The translations under genes and the position numbers were made by a program. A stretch of 64,000 nt of DNA. It comes from JAFAXD01 sp963760435 (GTDB lineage Bacteria > Pseudomonadota > Alphaproteobacteria > Rhizobiales > Xanthobacteraceae). The stretch covers positions 62,001-126,000 of the forward strand of contig CAVXDE010000030.1 of assembly GCA_963760435.1 (NCBI GenBank). Direction: 5' to 3'. Shown here piece by piece: positions 36,706 through 45,921 of the stretch; the first letter of the stretch is position 1, and each line of letters begins with the position of its first letter. A model generated the notes under the pieces. The model was not told where the DNA came from and ran no database searches. It saw only the letters and a list, made by a program, of their open reading frames with translations.

Positions 36706-37415
36706 TGAACGCCATGCCGCCGGAACGCGCGGTAAAGCTCGCGCCGTCCATCCTGGCGGCCGACTTCGCGCGCCTCGGCGATCAGGTCGCGGAAGCGGAA
36801 CGAGCAGGTGCCGATCGTATCCATATCGACGTGATGGATGGGCATTTCGTGCCCAATCTGTCGATGGGGCCGGAGGTCGTGCAGGCGTTGCGCCGGGTCA
36901 CGCGCTTGCCGTTGGAAACGCATCTGATGATCTTGAATCCGGACCTGTTCATCGATGCGTTTCTCGATGCCGGCGCGGACGCCCTCATGGTGCACTGGGA
37001 AGGCAACAACGACCTGTCGCGCACCTTGCGCCAAGTGAAGGCCCGCAAGAAGCGCGTCGGTGTCGCCATCAATCCGGCGACCCCGGCCGCCGTTCTGGAA
37101 GAGGTACTGCCGGAGATCGACCAGGTGCTGGTCATGACGGTCAATCCCGGCTTCGGTCATCAGCACTTCATCCAGGCAACGCTGCCGAAGGTGCGCCGTG
37201 TCCGCCAGATGATCGAGCAATCCAAGCGCCCGTGCCAGGTCGAGGTCGATGGCGGGATCGACCCGCAGACCGCGCCGCTCGCGGTCGCGGCCGGCGCCGA
37301 CGTTCTGGTCGCCGGCTCGGCGGTTTTTAACGAGACAGAGAGCGTGACGGCTGCCATGCGCCGCTTGCAGGCTGCCGCGCACATGACGGAGAAAGCAACA
37401 TGCAACTCGGGATGA
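36705..37415 (+). CDS. rpe: Ribulose-phosphate 3-epimerase
   Basis: A 236-aa TIM-barrel enzyme converting ribulose 5-phosphate to xylulose 5-phosphate. Motifs: LAPSILAADFARLGDQV, RIHIDVMDGHFVPN (metal and catalytic Asp), METHLMI-type LPLETHLMILNPD, VMTVNPGFGHQHFI and VEVDGGID. Its ATG overlaps the pgi stop by one base (TAATG), and its 3' end overlaps gnd by 16 nt. The active-site loop reads NPGFGHQHF where most enzymes have NPGFGGQ; the extra His is unusual but not clearly disabling. Confidence 0.95.
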   Translation: MNAMPPERAVKLAPSILAADFARLGDQVAEAERAGADRIHIDVMDGHFVPNLSMGPEVVQALRRVTRLPLETHLMILNPDLFIDAFLDAGADALMVHWEGNNDLSRTLRQVKARKKRVGVAINPATPAAVLEEVLPEIDQVLVMTVNPGFGHQHFIQATLPKVRRVRQMIEQSKRPCQVEVDGGIDPQTAPLAVAAGADVLVAGSAVFNETESVTAAMRRLQAAAHMTEKATCNSG

Positions 37416-38416
37416 TCGGACTTGGCCGTATGGGCGGCAACATGGTGCGACGCCTGCTCAAGGCGGGGCACCAGTGTGTCGTGTTCGACAAGTTCACCAA
37501 GGCGGTCGATGACCTTGCGCGCGAGAAAGCGGTTGGGTCGTCTTCATTCGCCGACATGGTGCAAAAACTGGAAGCGCCGCGCGCGATTTGGCTGATGGTG
37601 CCGGCGGCCGTCGTTGACGAGACCATCCACGAGGTGGCGCCGCATCTGAAGCCTGGGGACATTCTGATCGACGGCGGCAACTCCTATTACATCGATGATA
37701 TCCGCCGCGCCAAGGATCTCGCCGCCAAACAGATCCATTACGTCGACGTCGGCACCAGCGGTGGCGTGTGGGGTCTGGAGCGCGGTTACTGCATGATGAT
37801 CGGCGGTCCGTCCCAAGCCGTGCGCCATCTCGATCCGATCTTCAAAGCCTTGGCCCCGGGTATGGGCGACATTCCCCGCACACCTGGGCGCGAGAAGCTC
37901 GATGGCACGGCAGAGCAGGGCTATCTGCATTGCGGTCAGAATGGCGCCGGCCACTTCGTCAAGATGGTTCACAACGGCATCGAATACGGCGTGATGGCCG
38001 CTTATGCGGAAGGAATGAACATCCTGCGCCATGCCAATATCGGCAAACAGCAGGCAACGATCGACGCAGAAACAACGCCGCTGCGCGACCCCGAGCACTA
38101 TCAATACGACCTTGATTTGCGCGACATCGCCGAAGTGTGGCGTCGCGGCAGCGTGATCGCGTCGTGGCTCCTGGATCTCACCGCGTCCGCGCTCGCCCAG
38201 GACCCGCAGCTCTCGAAATTCGGCGGCCGCGTTTCCGACTCCGGCGAAGGCCGCTGGACCGTGAAGGCCGCAATCGATGAGGCTGTACCGGCGCCCGTGC
38301 TCTCAACGGCGCTCTACGAGCGCTTCAGCTCGCGCGGTGAGGCAACGTTCGCCAACCAGCTTCTGTCAGCGATGCGGTACGAATTCGGAGGACACTTGGA
38401 GAAGCCCAAGGAGTAG
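37400..38416 (+). CDS. gnd: 6-phosphogluconate dehydrogenase, short (NAD-type) form
   Basis: Oxidatively decarboxylates 6-phosphogluconate to ribulose 5-phosphate. At 338 aa it is the short form (GndA/YqeC type) rather than the ~470-aa enterobacterial one. Motifs: MIGLGRMGGNMVRRLLKAGH, DGGNSYYIDDIRRA, VDVGTSGGVWGLERGYCMMI, KMVHNGIEYGVMAAYAEGM. The second beta strand ends VVFDKFTKA; an Asp there usually means NAD+ preference (inference). It starts inside the rpe 3' end (16-nt overlap). Confidence 0.94.
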   Translation: MQLGMIGLGRMGGNMVRRLLKAGHQCVVFDKFTKAVDDLAREKAVGSSSFADMVQKLEAPRAIWLMVPAAVVDETIHEVAPHLKPGDILIDGGNSYYIDDIRRAKDLAAKQIHYVDVGTSGGVWGLERGYCMMIGGPSQAVRHLDPIFKALAPGMGDIPRTPGREKLDGTAEQGYLHCGQNGAGHFVKMVHNGIEYGVMAAYAEGMNILRHANIGKQQATIDAETTPLRDPEHYQYDLDLRDIAEVWRRGSVIASWLLDLTASALAQDPQLSKFGGRVSDSGEGRWTVKAAIDEAVPAPVLSTALYERFSSRGEATFANQLLSAMRYEFGGHLEKPKE

Positions 38417-38418
38417 TC

Positions 38419-39132
38419 GTGCGTATCGACGTTCTGCCCGATGCCGATGCGGCCGCGCGCAAAGCGGCCGCAATCATTGCCGGAGAGGTGCGGGCCGCCG
38501 TCCCGCGCGGGCGGTTCGTCATGGCGGTGAGCGGCGGTCACACGCCTTGGCAGATGCTGCGTGCGCTCGCGGGTGAGGATCTGCCTTGGGACCTGGTGCA
38601 CGTGCTGCAGGTCGATGAGCGTGTCGCGCCGGCCGGCGACCCGGACCGCAATCTCGTGCATCTGCGTGAGAGCCTGCTCGCACACGCGCCGCTGCGCCCC
38701 GAACAGATCCACGGCATGCCGGTCGAACAATCGGATCTGGAGCGCGCGGCCCAGCATTACGCGGCCACCCTGGAGCAGCTCGCCGGATCGCCGCCGGTGC
38801 TCGATCTCGTCCATCTCGGACTCGGGCCGGACGGCCACACGGCATCGCTGGTGCCCGCCGATCCGGTGCTGCGGGTCAATGACAAAGACGTCGCGCTGGC
38901 GGGACCGTACCAGGGACACCGGCGCATGACCCTGACCTATCCGGTGATCAACCGCGCGCGTTCGGTGCTGTGGCTTGTGACCGGGGCTGAGAAAGCGCCG
39001 GTGCTGCCACGCCTGCTGGCCGGCGATCAATCAATCCCCGGCGGCCGCATTGCTCAGGAGCGCGCGTTGGTCATTGCCGACCGCGCGGCAGCCAGTCAGA
39101 TCGATGAGAGTAAGAAAGAGGTGCGTGCATGA
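38419..39132 (+). CDS. pgl: 6-phosphogluconolactonase
   Basis: Hydrolyses 6-phosphogluconolactone to 6-phosphogluconate. A 237-aa protein of the DevB/Pgl family with VMAVSGGHTPWQMLRAL, VHVLQVDERVAPAGDPDRN and LGLGPDGHTASLVP. GTG start at 38419, two nt after the gnd stop (GAGTAGTCGTG). Its stop overlaps the transketolase start (ATGA). Confidence 0.95.
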   Translation: MRIDVLPDADAAARKAAAIIAGEVRAAVPRGRFVMAVSGGHTPWQMLRALAGEDLPWDLVHVLQVDERVAPAGDPDRNLVHLRESLLAHAPLRPEQIHGMPVEQSDLERAAQHYAATLEQLAGSPPVLDLVHLGLGPDGHTASLVPADPVLRVNDKDVALAGPYQGHRRMTLTYPVINRARSVLWLVTGAEKAPVLPRLLAGDQSIPGGRIAQERALVIADRAAASQIDESKKEVRA

Positions 39133-41241
39133 GCGAGAACTCAAACCACCGCAAAGCCCGCGGCGCAGACCCGCGACGGCGCCAGCATGGACCAGTTGGC
39201 GATCAACACCATTCGCACCTTGTCGATCGACGCGGTCCAGCAGGCAAAGTCCGGCCATCCGGGAACCCCGATGGCGCTCGCGCCGCTCGTCTACGTGATC
39301 TGGAACCGGATCATGCGCTTCGACCCGCAGGATCCGATCTGGCCGAACCGCGATCGCTTCATTCTGTCGAACGGGCACGCATCGATGCTGCTGTGGTCGA
39401 TGCTGCATCTGACCGGGACGCGCGCCGTCAACGCCGAGTACGAACGACTGGGCGAGCCGTCCGTCACCCTCGATGACATCCGCCACTTCCGCCAACTCGG
39501 CAGCAAGGCACCCGGCCATCCCGAATATCATCTTGTCTCCGGGGTCGAAGCCACCACCGGGCCGCTGGGGCAGGGCGTCGGCATGAGCGTCGGCATGGCG
39601 ATGGGGCGAAAGTGGCTCGCGGCGCGGTACAACAAGCCGGGTTTTCCGATCTTCGACTACAACATCTACACCATCTGCGGTGATGGCGACATGATGGAGG
39701 GGATCGCGTCGGAAGCGGCGTCACTCGCCGGGCATCTGCAGCTCGATAACCTGTGCTGGATCTACGACAACAACCACATCACCATCGAGGGCAAGACCCA
39801 GATCACGTTTACCGAGGACATCGTGAGCCGCTTCCGCGCCTATGGCTGGAACGTGCTGCGCATCACCGACGCCAACGACCTCGGCATGATCGAGCAGGCG
39901 ATCGATCAATTCCGCAACACCGAGGGCCGCCCAACCTTCATCGTCCTTGACAGCCATATCGGCTACGGCGCGCCACATAAACACGATACCGCCGCTGCGC
40001 ACGGCGAGCCGCTGGGTGATGAGGAAGTGCGCTTGACCAAGCGCGCCTATGGGTGGCCGGAGGACGCAAAGTTCCTGGTGCCCGATGGGGTGCGCGAGCA
40101 CTTCGATGCCGGAATTGGCGCGCGCGGAGCCACGGCCCGCCGCCGCTGGGTGGAGTTGTTCGGTGCGTACCGCACCCAGCATGCGCCACTCGCGACCGAG
40201 ATCGATTTGATGCAACGGCGCGAGCTGCCGACCGGCTGGGACACCGGACTTCCTGTGTTTCCGGCCGACCCGAAAGGCATCGCCGGCCGCGAGGCATCAG
40301 GCAAAGTGCTCAACGTTCTCGCCCAGAACATTCCGTGGTTCCTGGGGGGCTCAGCCGACCTCGGCACGTCCAACAAGACGACGCTGACATTCTCCGGCGC
40401 CGGCGATTTCGAGCCTGGCAACTACGCCGGCAAGAACTTCCATTTTGGCATTCGCGAACACGCGATGGCGGCGTCTGTGAATGGCTTGGCGCTCTCCAAG
40501 CTGCGGTCGTTCGGAGCCACGTTCTTCATTTTCACGGATTATGCGCGCCCCTCCATTCGCCTCGCGGCGCTGATGGAGATACCCTCCCTGTTCATCGTCA
40601 CCCATGACGCCATGGGCGACGGCGAGGACGGGCCGACCCACCAGCCGGTCGAGCAACTTGCCTCGTTCCGCGCCATGCCGGGAATCAGTGTGATACGGCC
40701 CGCCGACGCCAACGAGGTCACGGAAGCCTATCGCCATATATTGCAGCTGCATCACAAACCGACGCTGCTGGTGCTGTCGCGGCAAGCGCTGCCGACACTG
40801 GATCGCAACACATACGCTTCCGCCGCCGGGGTGGCGCGCGGCGCCTATGTGCTCGCCGACCCGCCCGCCGGCAGGCCTGAGGTGATCATCATCGCGACGG
40901 GGAGCGAAGTGAGCCTCGCCGTGGCTGCCTATGAGCAGCTCAAGGGCGAGAATGTTCGCGCTCGCGTGGTCTCCATGCCGTCGTGGGACATCTTTGATGA
41001 GCAATCACAGGAGTACCGCGACAGCGTATTGCCGCCGCAGATCACGGCACGGGTCGCTGTCGAGCAGGCCTCGACGTTCGGCTGGGAGCGCTATGTCGGA
41101 CAGCATGGCCGTGTCGTCGGCATGCACACCTTCGGCGCCTCGGCGCCCCTCAAGGAACTGCTGCGCAAATACGGCTTCGAGCCCGACCGCCTGGTCGAGG
41201 TCGTCAAACAAGTGATCGCGGCTACGCAAGCTCGAACCTGA
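39129..41241 (+). CDS. tkt: Transketolase, with an apparent frameshift near its N-terminus
   Basis: Thiamine-diphosphate enzyme that moves two-carbon ketol units among sugar phosphates. The main frame (ATG 39187) gives 684 aa with NTIRTLSIDAVQQAKSGHPG, GPLGQGVGMSVGMAMG, the thiamine motif CGDGDMMEGIASEA and HDAMGDGEDGPTHQPVEQL. A start at 39129 overlaps the pgl stop (ATGA) and encodes MSENSNHRK, but that frame leaves the gene after residue 9. Removing one A near 39153-39155 (CGCAAAGCC to CGCAAGCCC) joins it to KPAAQTRDGASMDQLAINT, a natural transketolase leader. So either the true start is 39129 with an indel error, or translation begins at 39187. Confidence 0.93.
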
Positions 41242-41256
41242 CGGTCACGCCATCCC

Positions 41257-41934
41257 ATGAGCACACCCGACATCGTCTTCCTGTTCGATATCGACAACAC
41301 GCTGGTCAACAACGACCACGTCCAGGCCGATCTCAAGCAGCACCTCGCCACCACATACGGCCCCGAGGCCCGCGATCGCTATTGGGAGATTTTGGAGCAA
41401 CTCCGGACGGAGTTGGGCTACGTCGATTATCTGGGCGCCTTGGAACGCTACCGGCAGGAAGCCCTGCATCGCCCAGAAATCCTGCGCATGTCGAACTGGA
41501 TGATCGACTACCCGTTCGCCGACCGTGTCTATCCGGGGGCCATGGATGCGGTGCGGCACGTTCGCCAATGGGGGCTCCCCGTTGTGTTGTCAGACGGCGA
41601 TGCCGTGTTTCAGCCGCGCAAAGTGGAGCGCTCCGGCATCTGGAACGAGTTCGAGGGGCGGGTGCTGATCTACATCCACAAGGAGGAGGAGCTCGATGAC
41701 GTCGAGCGCCTCTATCCGGCGCGCCATTACGTGCTGATCGATGACAAGCTGCGCATTCTGGCTTCCGTCAAGAAAGCCTGGGGCGATCGCGTCACCACTG
41801 TGTTCCCCAAACAGGGTCACTATGCGCTCGATCTGGCGACGACCGCCGAATATCCGCCTGCTGATGTCGAGTTGGCGTCCATTGGGGATTTGGTGAGCTA
41901 CGATCTAAAGCGGCTGGTAAAGCAACGAGCGTAG
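41257..41934 (+). CDS. HAD-superfamily hydrolase at the end of the pentose phosphate operon
   Basis: A 225-aa haloacid-dehalogenase-fold protein with motif I FLFDIDNTLVNND (nucleophile and acid Asp), motif II VVLSDGD and motif IV-like HYVLIDDKLRIL. The usual general-acid/base spacing DxDNT is kept, so phosphatase activity is likely. It begins 15 nt after transketolase and is the last gene of the operon. A sugar-phosphate or phosphoglycolate-type substrate is inferred only from context. Confidence 0.88.
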   Translation: MSTPDIVFLFDIDNTLVNNDHVQADLKQHLATTYGPEARDRYWEILEQLRTELGYVDYLGALERYRQEALHRPEILRMSNWMIDYPFADRVYPGAMDAVRHVRQWGLPVVLSDGDAVFQPRKVERSGIWNEFEGRVLIYIHKEEELDDVERLYPARHYVLIDDKLRILASVKKAWGDRVTTVFPKQGHYALDLATTAEYPPADVELASIGDLVSYDLKRLVKQRA

Positions 41935-42057
41935 TCGCAGTCCACGTCTCAACCTGAATTCCGCTCACAAGTCGCAAATGCGTTCTTGACTTGGCAAAAG
42001 CAAAACGCATTGTCTGTTTGCTGTCGTACAACAACGCGGCGTCACGTGTGCGCGCGG

Positions 42058-42187
42058 CCATCCTTCGAGACGCATGCGCGCGCGCATGCTCCTCAGGATG
42101 AGGGCTGAGTTTGTTGAAGCGCGCCAAACGACGGCCCTCATCCTGAGGAGCACGCGAGCCTTTGCTCGCGTGCGTCTCGAAGGATGG
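42058..42187. repeat. Two hairpin repeats, family B, in inverted orientation
   Basis: Unit 1 (about 42058-42105) reads CCATCCTTCGAGACGC ... GCTCCTCAGGATGAGGG; unit 2 (about 42134-42187) is the same unit inverted. Each has its own central palindrome: GCATGCGCGCGCGCATGC in unit 1; CACGCGAGC-ctt-tGCTCGCGTG in unit 2. The centres differ in sequence yet stay self-complementary. The pair lies between the convergent HAD and small secreted protein genes. A related pair is at 47152-47281. Confidence 0.88.
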
Positions 42188-42202
42188 CAGCAAATTCGGG
42201 AC

Positions 42203-42499
42203 GTCATCTATGCGGCGATGTCATCTATGCATCGTCCTGGGGGGATTTAAGTCGGCAGCCGAACCTGCCGACCCTTTCCTCTGCCCCTGCGGATTGCGAA
42301 CCCGACGTCATGTATGGGGAACTACGTCATCAATGACATGTCACGTCATGTATGGACGAACCTGCGTCTTGGGACCGCGAGAACTCGCAACGCCATCGCC
42401 GACACGGTCAATTTGCGGCGTCATCTATGACGGGCGATGTCATCTATGGGGAGGGGTGCCCTATCCGGGGAAGTCATCTATGGGAAAATGACATCTATG
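42203..42499 (+). repeat. Array of nine direct GTCATCTATG-like decamers
   Basis: Copies begin at 42203, 42220, 42307, 42326, 42345, 42420, 42439, 42473 and 42490. Five read GTCATCTATG exactly (42203, 42220, 42420, 42439, 42473). Two read GTCATGTATG (42307, 42345), one GTCATCAATG (42326) and one GACATCTATG (42490). All are on the same strand. Within clusters the start-to-start distance is 17 or 19 bp, with one 34-bp step (2 x 17). Intervening DNA is not conserved and no ORF is evident. The layout is iteron-like, that is, a set of binding sites for one protein, or decayed ends of a mobile element; no transposase gene is present. Confidence 0.85.
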
Positions 42500-42586
42500 C
42501 GGGACCCCAGGACGCTGCGGGCCGCGGGCATATGCGCAATGCGCGTCAACCCCGCAGCCCGCACCGATCAGGATCCGCTAGGCGCC

Positions 42587-42868
42587 TCAGCGACGCCCGT
42601 GCGAGTAGTAGTAGTTCGGGGCCAGCACGCCCTGGCTCGTGATCAGCGAGGGGGCGGACACCGGACCGCGGTTCACGCCGAGACCGAGCACGGGGTTGCT
42701 GTCCCCGCCGCCACCCGAGCCCATAGCGAGTGCGCGGACCATATCGTCGGGATCGGCAAGGCTCGAACCAAACCCACCGCCCCCGCTGGAGACGATGGTG
42801 AAGGCAGACGCACTATAGGCAGACAGAAGCAAGGCAGCCGCTGCCACGGCGAGCGAGAGCGTTCGCAT
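42587..42868 (-). CDS. Small exported Gly-rich protein of unknown function
   Basis: A 93-aa protein with a clear signal peptide (MRTLSLAVAAAALLLSAYS, cleavage near SASA) and a short glycine-rich mature part (SSGGGGFGSSL, GSGGGG) ending NYYYSHGRR. The ATG at 42868 is preceded by GGAG eight nt upstream. Not recognised as a family. It reads toward the decamer array, with the HAD gene converging on it from the other side. Confidence 0.65.
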   Translation of the reverse strand: MRTLSLAVAAAALLLSAYSASAFTIVSSGGGGFGSSLADPDDMVRALAMGSGGGGDSNPVLGLGVNRGPVSAPSLITSQGVLAPNYYYSHGRR

Positions 42869-42977
42869 GGAAGTCACTCCGATTTACGTCGCTATTCTAC
42901 CGCAATGCCGACCGAAATACCGTTGCAGCGGAGCAACGCTCGCAAATGATTTGTTGGAGCGGCGCCCACGGATCGCG

Positions 42978-43481
42978 CTACCCGCCGTAAAACACGTTGT
43001 CGCCGAGGTCCTTCATTTCGAGGATCGCGGTGTCGGGTCGTCCGGAAATCGGGCGATTAAGGTGTGCCTCGATCACTTCGCCGATCACGATGTGATGGTC
43101 GCCCTGGGCAATGATCTCGGTCACCCGGCATTCCACTGCACCGGGCGCATCGGCCAGAATTGGCGCGCCGGAATCCCCTTTGCGGTACGCCTGTCCGCTG
43201 AGTTTGCCGTCGGTCACGTCGACCGGCCGGAAGAAGGTGAAGGCGAGGTTCTTCTGGTCCTTGCCCAGCATGTTGAGCGCGAATACGCGAGCGGCCTTCA
43301 CGGTCTCATAGGTGCCGGAGTCGGCCTTCACGCCGACGACCACCAGCGGTGGCGCAAACGCGCTCTGCGTCACCCAGTTCACGGTCGCCGCGGCGATATT
43401 GCCCTTGCCGTCGTCGGCCGTGAGCACATAAATCCCATACGGAATCATGCGCAGAACCGCTTTTTTCGCATCGTTGTTCAT
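42978..43481 (-). CDS. Flavin reductase family protein (FMN-binding split barrel)
   Basis: A 167-aa flavin reductase or flavoprotein of the split-barrel family, with YGIYVLTADDGKGNIAAATVN, FAPPLVVVGVKADSGTYETV, FALNMLGKDQ and AVECRVTEIIAQGDHHIVIGEV. Such proteins supply reduced FMN/FAD to monooxygenases. Divergent from the DoxX gene about 230 nt away. A functional pairing with the luciferase-like oxidoreductase at 30.4 kb or the FAD proteins nearby is possible but unsupported by operon structure. Confidence 0.9.
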   Translation of the reverse strand: MNNDAKKAVLRMIPYGIYVLTADDGKGNIAAATVNWVTQSAFAPPLVVVGVKADSGTYETVKAARVFALNMLGKDQKNLAFTFFRPVDVTDGKLSGQAYRKGDSGAPILADAPGAVECRVTEIIAQGDHHIVIGEVIEAHLNRPISGRPDTAILEMKDLGDNVFYGG

Positions 43482-43708
43482 CAGACGCCCTCCTGCTCCA
43501 CATGCAATTCTTCTAAGCTATCGGGCCGGCATGACTGCGGTCAACGCGATGGACGATACGTGTTGTGATGCGGGAGAAGCACCTCAGTTGAGCCCCGACC
43601 TCACGCTGCGCTCACAAACTTGTGTCTACGCTTGCGAGCGTGATGGCGCATTTTGGCGGCGGCTTCCGCGGGCGAGGGGCGCCCGCCGTGAAGGGAATGG
43701 GGTATCAA

Positions 43709-44194
43709 ATGACGACACACGCCTTGGACAATACTCAGCGTTCTGCGCCGGGACTGCTGAACGGTCTCGATGCATTGGCAAGACAGCACCAGGATACGCT
43801 GCTTTTGATCGGCCGAATCCTGATCGGGCTCATCTTTCTGCGCAGCGGTTCCGACAAGCTCATGAACATCGACGGGTTTGCCGCCGGCCTGGCCCGGAAC
43901 GGCGTGCCGATGTCGACCTTCTTCGCCTATCTGGGCGCACCGGTCGAGTTCATCAGCGGTGTTGCGGTCGTGTTCGGCTTTGCCACCCGCTACGCGGCCA
44001 TCTTGATGACCGCGTTCGTGATCGTGGCAACTTTGATCTCGCACCGCTACTGGGAATACACCGACGTGGCCATGCGGCGTGCGAACGATATCAACTTCTA
44101 CAAGAACGTCGCCATCATCGGCGGCGCGTTCTATGTGTTTGTGACCGGCAGTGGGCGCTACGCGCTCGACACGCTGCTGCGCCGCAAAGGGTAA
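43709..44194 (+). CDS. DoxX family membrane protein
   Basis: A 161-aa protein with four membrane helices (LLLIGRILIGLIFLRSG, FFAYLGAPVEFISGVAVVFG, YAAILMTAFVIVATLI, NVAIIGGAFYVFVTG), typical of DoxX/DoxD-like proteins thought to act in thiol or quinone redox at the membrane. ATG 43709 is chosen as the Met just upstream of the conserved region, though upstream in-frame ATGs exist. Its stop lies 3 nt from the stop of the convergent flavoprotein gene. Confidence 0.85.
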   Translation: MTTHALDNTQRSAPGLLNGLDALARQHQDTLLLIGRILIGLIFLRSGSDKLMNIDGFAAGLARNGVPMSTFFAYLGAPVEFISGVAVVFGFATRYAAILMTAFVIVATLISHRYWEYTDVAMRRANDINFYKNVAIIGGAFYVFVTGSGRYALDTLLRRKG

Positions 44195-44197
44195 GGC

Positions 44198-45916
44198 TTA
44201 CATACCGCCAACAGAGATGCTTGCCTTGAGCCGCGTCGGGCGCACCGCGCCCGACGTCACCGGGCACAGCGGTGTCGGGATCGGCGTCTTCACAAATGTC
44301 GGCTTGCCGTCCGCGCCGGGCTCGATGTCGGTCCACACCAGCCAGTTCTTGTCGTCGCGGTCCTGGAAGTCCTCGCGGAAGTGACTGAGCCGCGATTCGG
44401 TGCGGAACAGCGACGCACCGAGGATGAAGCGTGCGGCCAGCAGCATGGCTTCGGTCTCTTTGAGGCGGACGAGCTCGTGCGTGTGCGGCGCACGGCAGTC
44501 GCCGCATTCGGCCGCGAGCTGCTCGACTTTGTCGTAGGCCTCCGCCAGCCGGTCCGCGCACTTGAGAATGCCGACGTCGTAGGCAAACATCACCGCCTGC
44601 AGGTCGCGCAGGATGCGGTCTGACTCGGCGCTCGCCGTCGGGTCGAGCGATCGCTGCGTCTCATCGTGCAGTGTCTGCACTTGTCGCGGGTCGAGCTTCG
44701 CCGCTCCGAAGCGGTCGAGATCCTCGACCGCGCTCCGCCCGGCGACCCAGCCATTGCCGACGCACAGTCCGATGTGAAAACCGGCAAAATGATTGGCGCA
44801 ACCGGCTTGCGCGAGCCCGGCCGCGAGCAGTGCCGGCACGTCGGAGCGACAATCCGGGCCCGTGCGCACGCCCATTTTGGTCATCTGGTTGAGCGCGTAG
44901 TAGGGCGTCTTGCCGAACATGTCGGTCTTCGCTTCGGAGCCGAGCTTGCGGAAGAAATAGTCCATCCACTTCACCTTGCTGCGGATGAACGTGTCGCGCA
45001 GGTGCTCGGGGATGCCTGACATGTCGAGATAGAGCGGCGCGTTGCCTTTCTTCTTCTCCTCCGCCATGGCGACGGCGATGCGCGGCACGTCCGCCTCATC
45101 GCCCCATTCGGGCTCATAGGTGCGCATGAACGCTTCGCCCTTGTGGTTGGTGAAGCGCGCGCCTTCCTGGATCGCGAAGGTGATGCCCTCGAAGTAGAAC
45201 TTCGGCGTGCCCGGCCGCACATAGCTGAACTCGGCATTGCGCAAAGCCGCGCCCGCCCGATAGGCCAGCAAGGTGCCGGTGCCGGTGATGTCGCGCACGA
45301 AGCCGGAGCGAAAAGTGATGGCGTTGGTCGCGACAATCGTGGTGCGCGCCTTGATGACATGGAACGCGCCGGTGCGGGTGTGGATCGCGGTCGCGCCGGC
45401 GATGCCATCGGGGCCGGCGATGAGGCCGGTGACGAACAGGCGGTCCAGCAGCGCAACGCCCTTTTCGGCCAGCGCGAGACGCAGGCGCCAGCAGAACTCG
45501 AGGCCGCCGCCGTCGGGATGCATGACGCGGGCGACGTCGAGCCCGCGCGTCGGCCGCCGTGCGTAGCTGCCGTCCGGGTTGCGCGGGAAATTCATGCCCG
45601 CTGCTTCAAATTCCTTGAGCCGGTCGTAGGAGACCAGAAGCGACTCGCGCACCAGCAACTGGTCGGCGATGCCGTCATTGCCGGTGACGATCTCGCGGGT
45701 GATGGCGTCGATGTCATCGTCGGGCAGCGCGACGATCATCCAGGCGTTGGAGAATGCGGTGTGGCCGGTGCGGCCGGTCATCCAGCTGTCGGCGATTGCG
45801 ACCTTGGTGCCGCGCGCGCCGTGATGCTTGGCGCTGAGCGCCGCCACCATGCCGCCGGCGCCGCCGCCGATCACCAGGACGTCAGTTTCGATAAGCGTTC
45901 CCTCGAGCTTCGACAT
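44198..45916 (-). CDS. FAD-binding fumarate reductase / APS reductase A-like flavoprotein
   Basis: A 572-aa flavoprotein of the succinate dehydrogenase/fumarate reductase/AprA superfamily. Motifs: FAD loop DVLVIGGGAGGMVAALSAKH, TGRTGHTAFSNAWMI in the substrate-domain entry, IVATNAITFRSGF, GLAQAGCANHFAGFH near the second FAD contact, and a helical C-terminus (RLKETEAMLLAARFIL). The ATG at 45916 starts 6 nt after the ferredoxin stop; the longer open frame is the ferredoxin gene's shadow. With the adjacent two-cluster ferredoxin it resembles an AprBA-type pair, but no sulfate-activation genes lie nearby. The electron acceptor and substrate are unknown; a sulfur or organic-acid compound is a guess. 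Confidence 0.88.
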   Translation of the reverse strand: MSKLEGTLIETDVLVIGGGAGGMVAALSAKHHGARGTKVAIADSWMTGRTGHTAFSNAWMIVALPDDDIDAITREIVTGNDGIADQLLVRESLLVSYDRLKEFEAAGMNFPRNPDGSYARRPTRGLDVARVMHPDGGGLEFCWRLRLALAEKGVALLDRLFVTGLIAGPDGIAGATAIHTRTGAFHVIKARTTIVATNAITFRSGFVRDITGTGTLLAYRAGAALRNAEFSYVRPGTPKFYFEGITFAIQEGARFTNHKGEAFMRTYEPEWGDEADVPRIAVAMAEEKKKGNAPLYLDMSGIPEHLRDTFIRSKVKWMDYFFRKLGSEAKTDMFGKTPYYALNQMTKMGVRTGPDCRSDVPALLAAGLAQAGCANHFAGFHIGLCVGNGWVAGRSAVEDLDRFGAAKLDPRQVQTLHDETQRSLDPTASAESDRILRDLQAVMFAYDVGILKCADRLAEAYDKVEQLAAECGDCRAPHTHELVRLKETEAMLLAARFILGASLFRTESRLSHFREDFQDRDDKNWLVWTDIEPGADGKPTFVKTPIPTPLCPVTSGAVRPTRLKASISVGGM

Positions 45917-45921
45917 ATTGC

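Noticed and set aside
42203..42499. CRISPR array
   Set aside because: Repeats are only 10 bp, partly degenerate and unevenly spaced, with no cas genes; CRISPR repeats are longer and regularly spaced.
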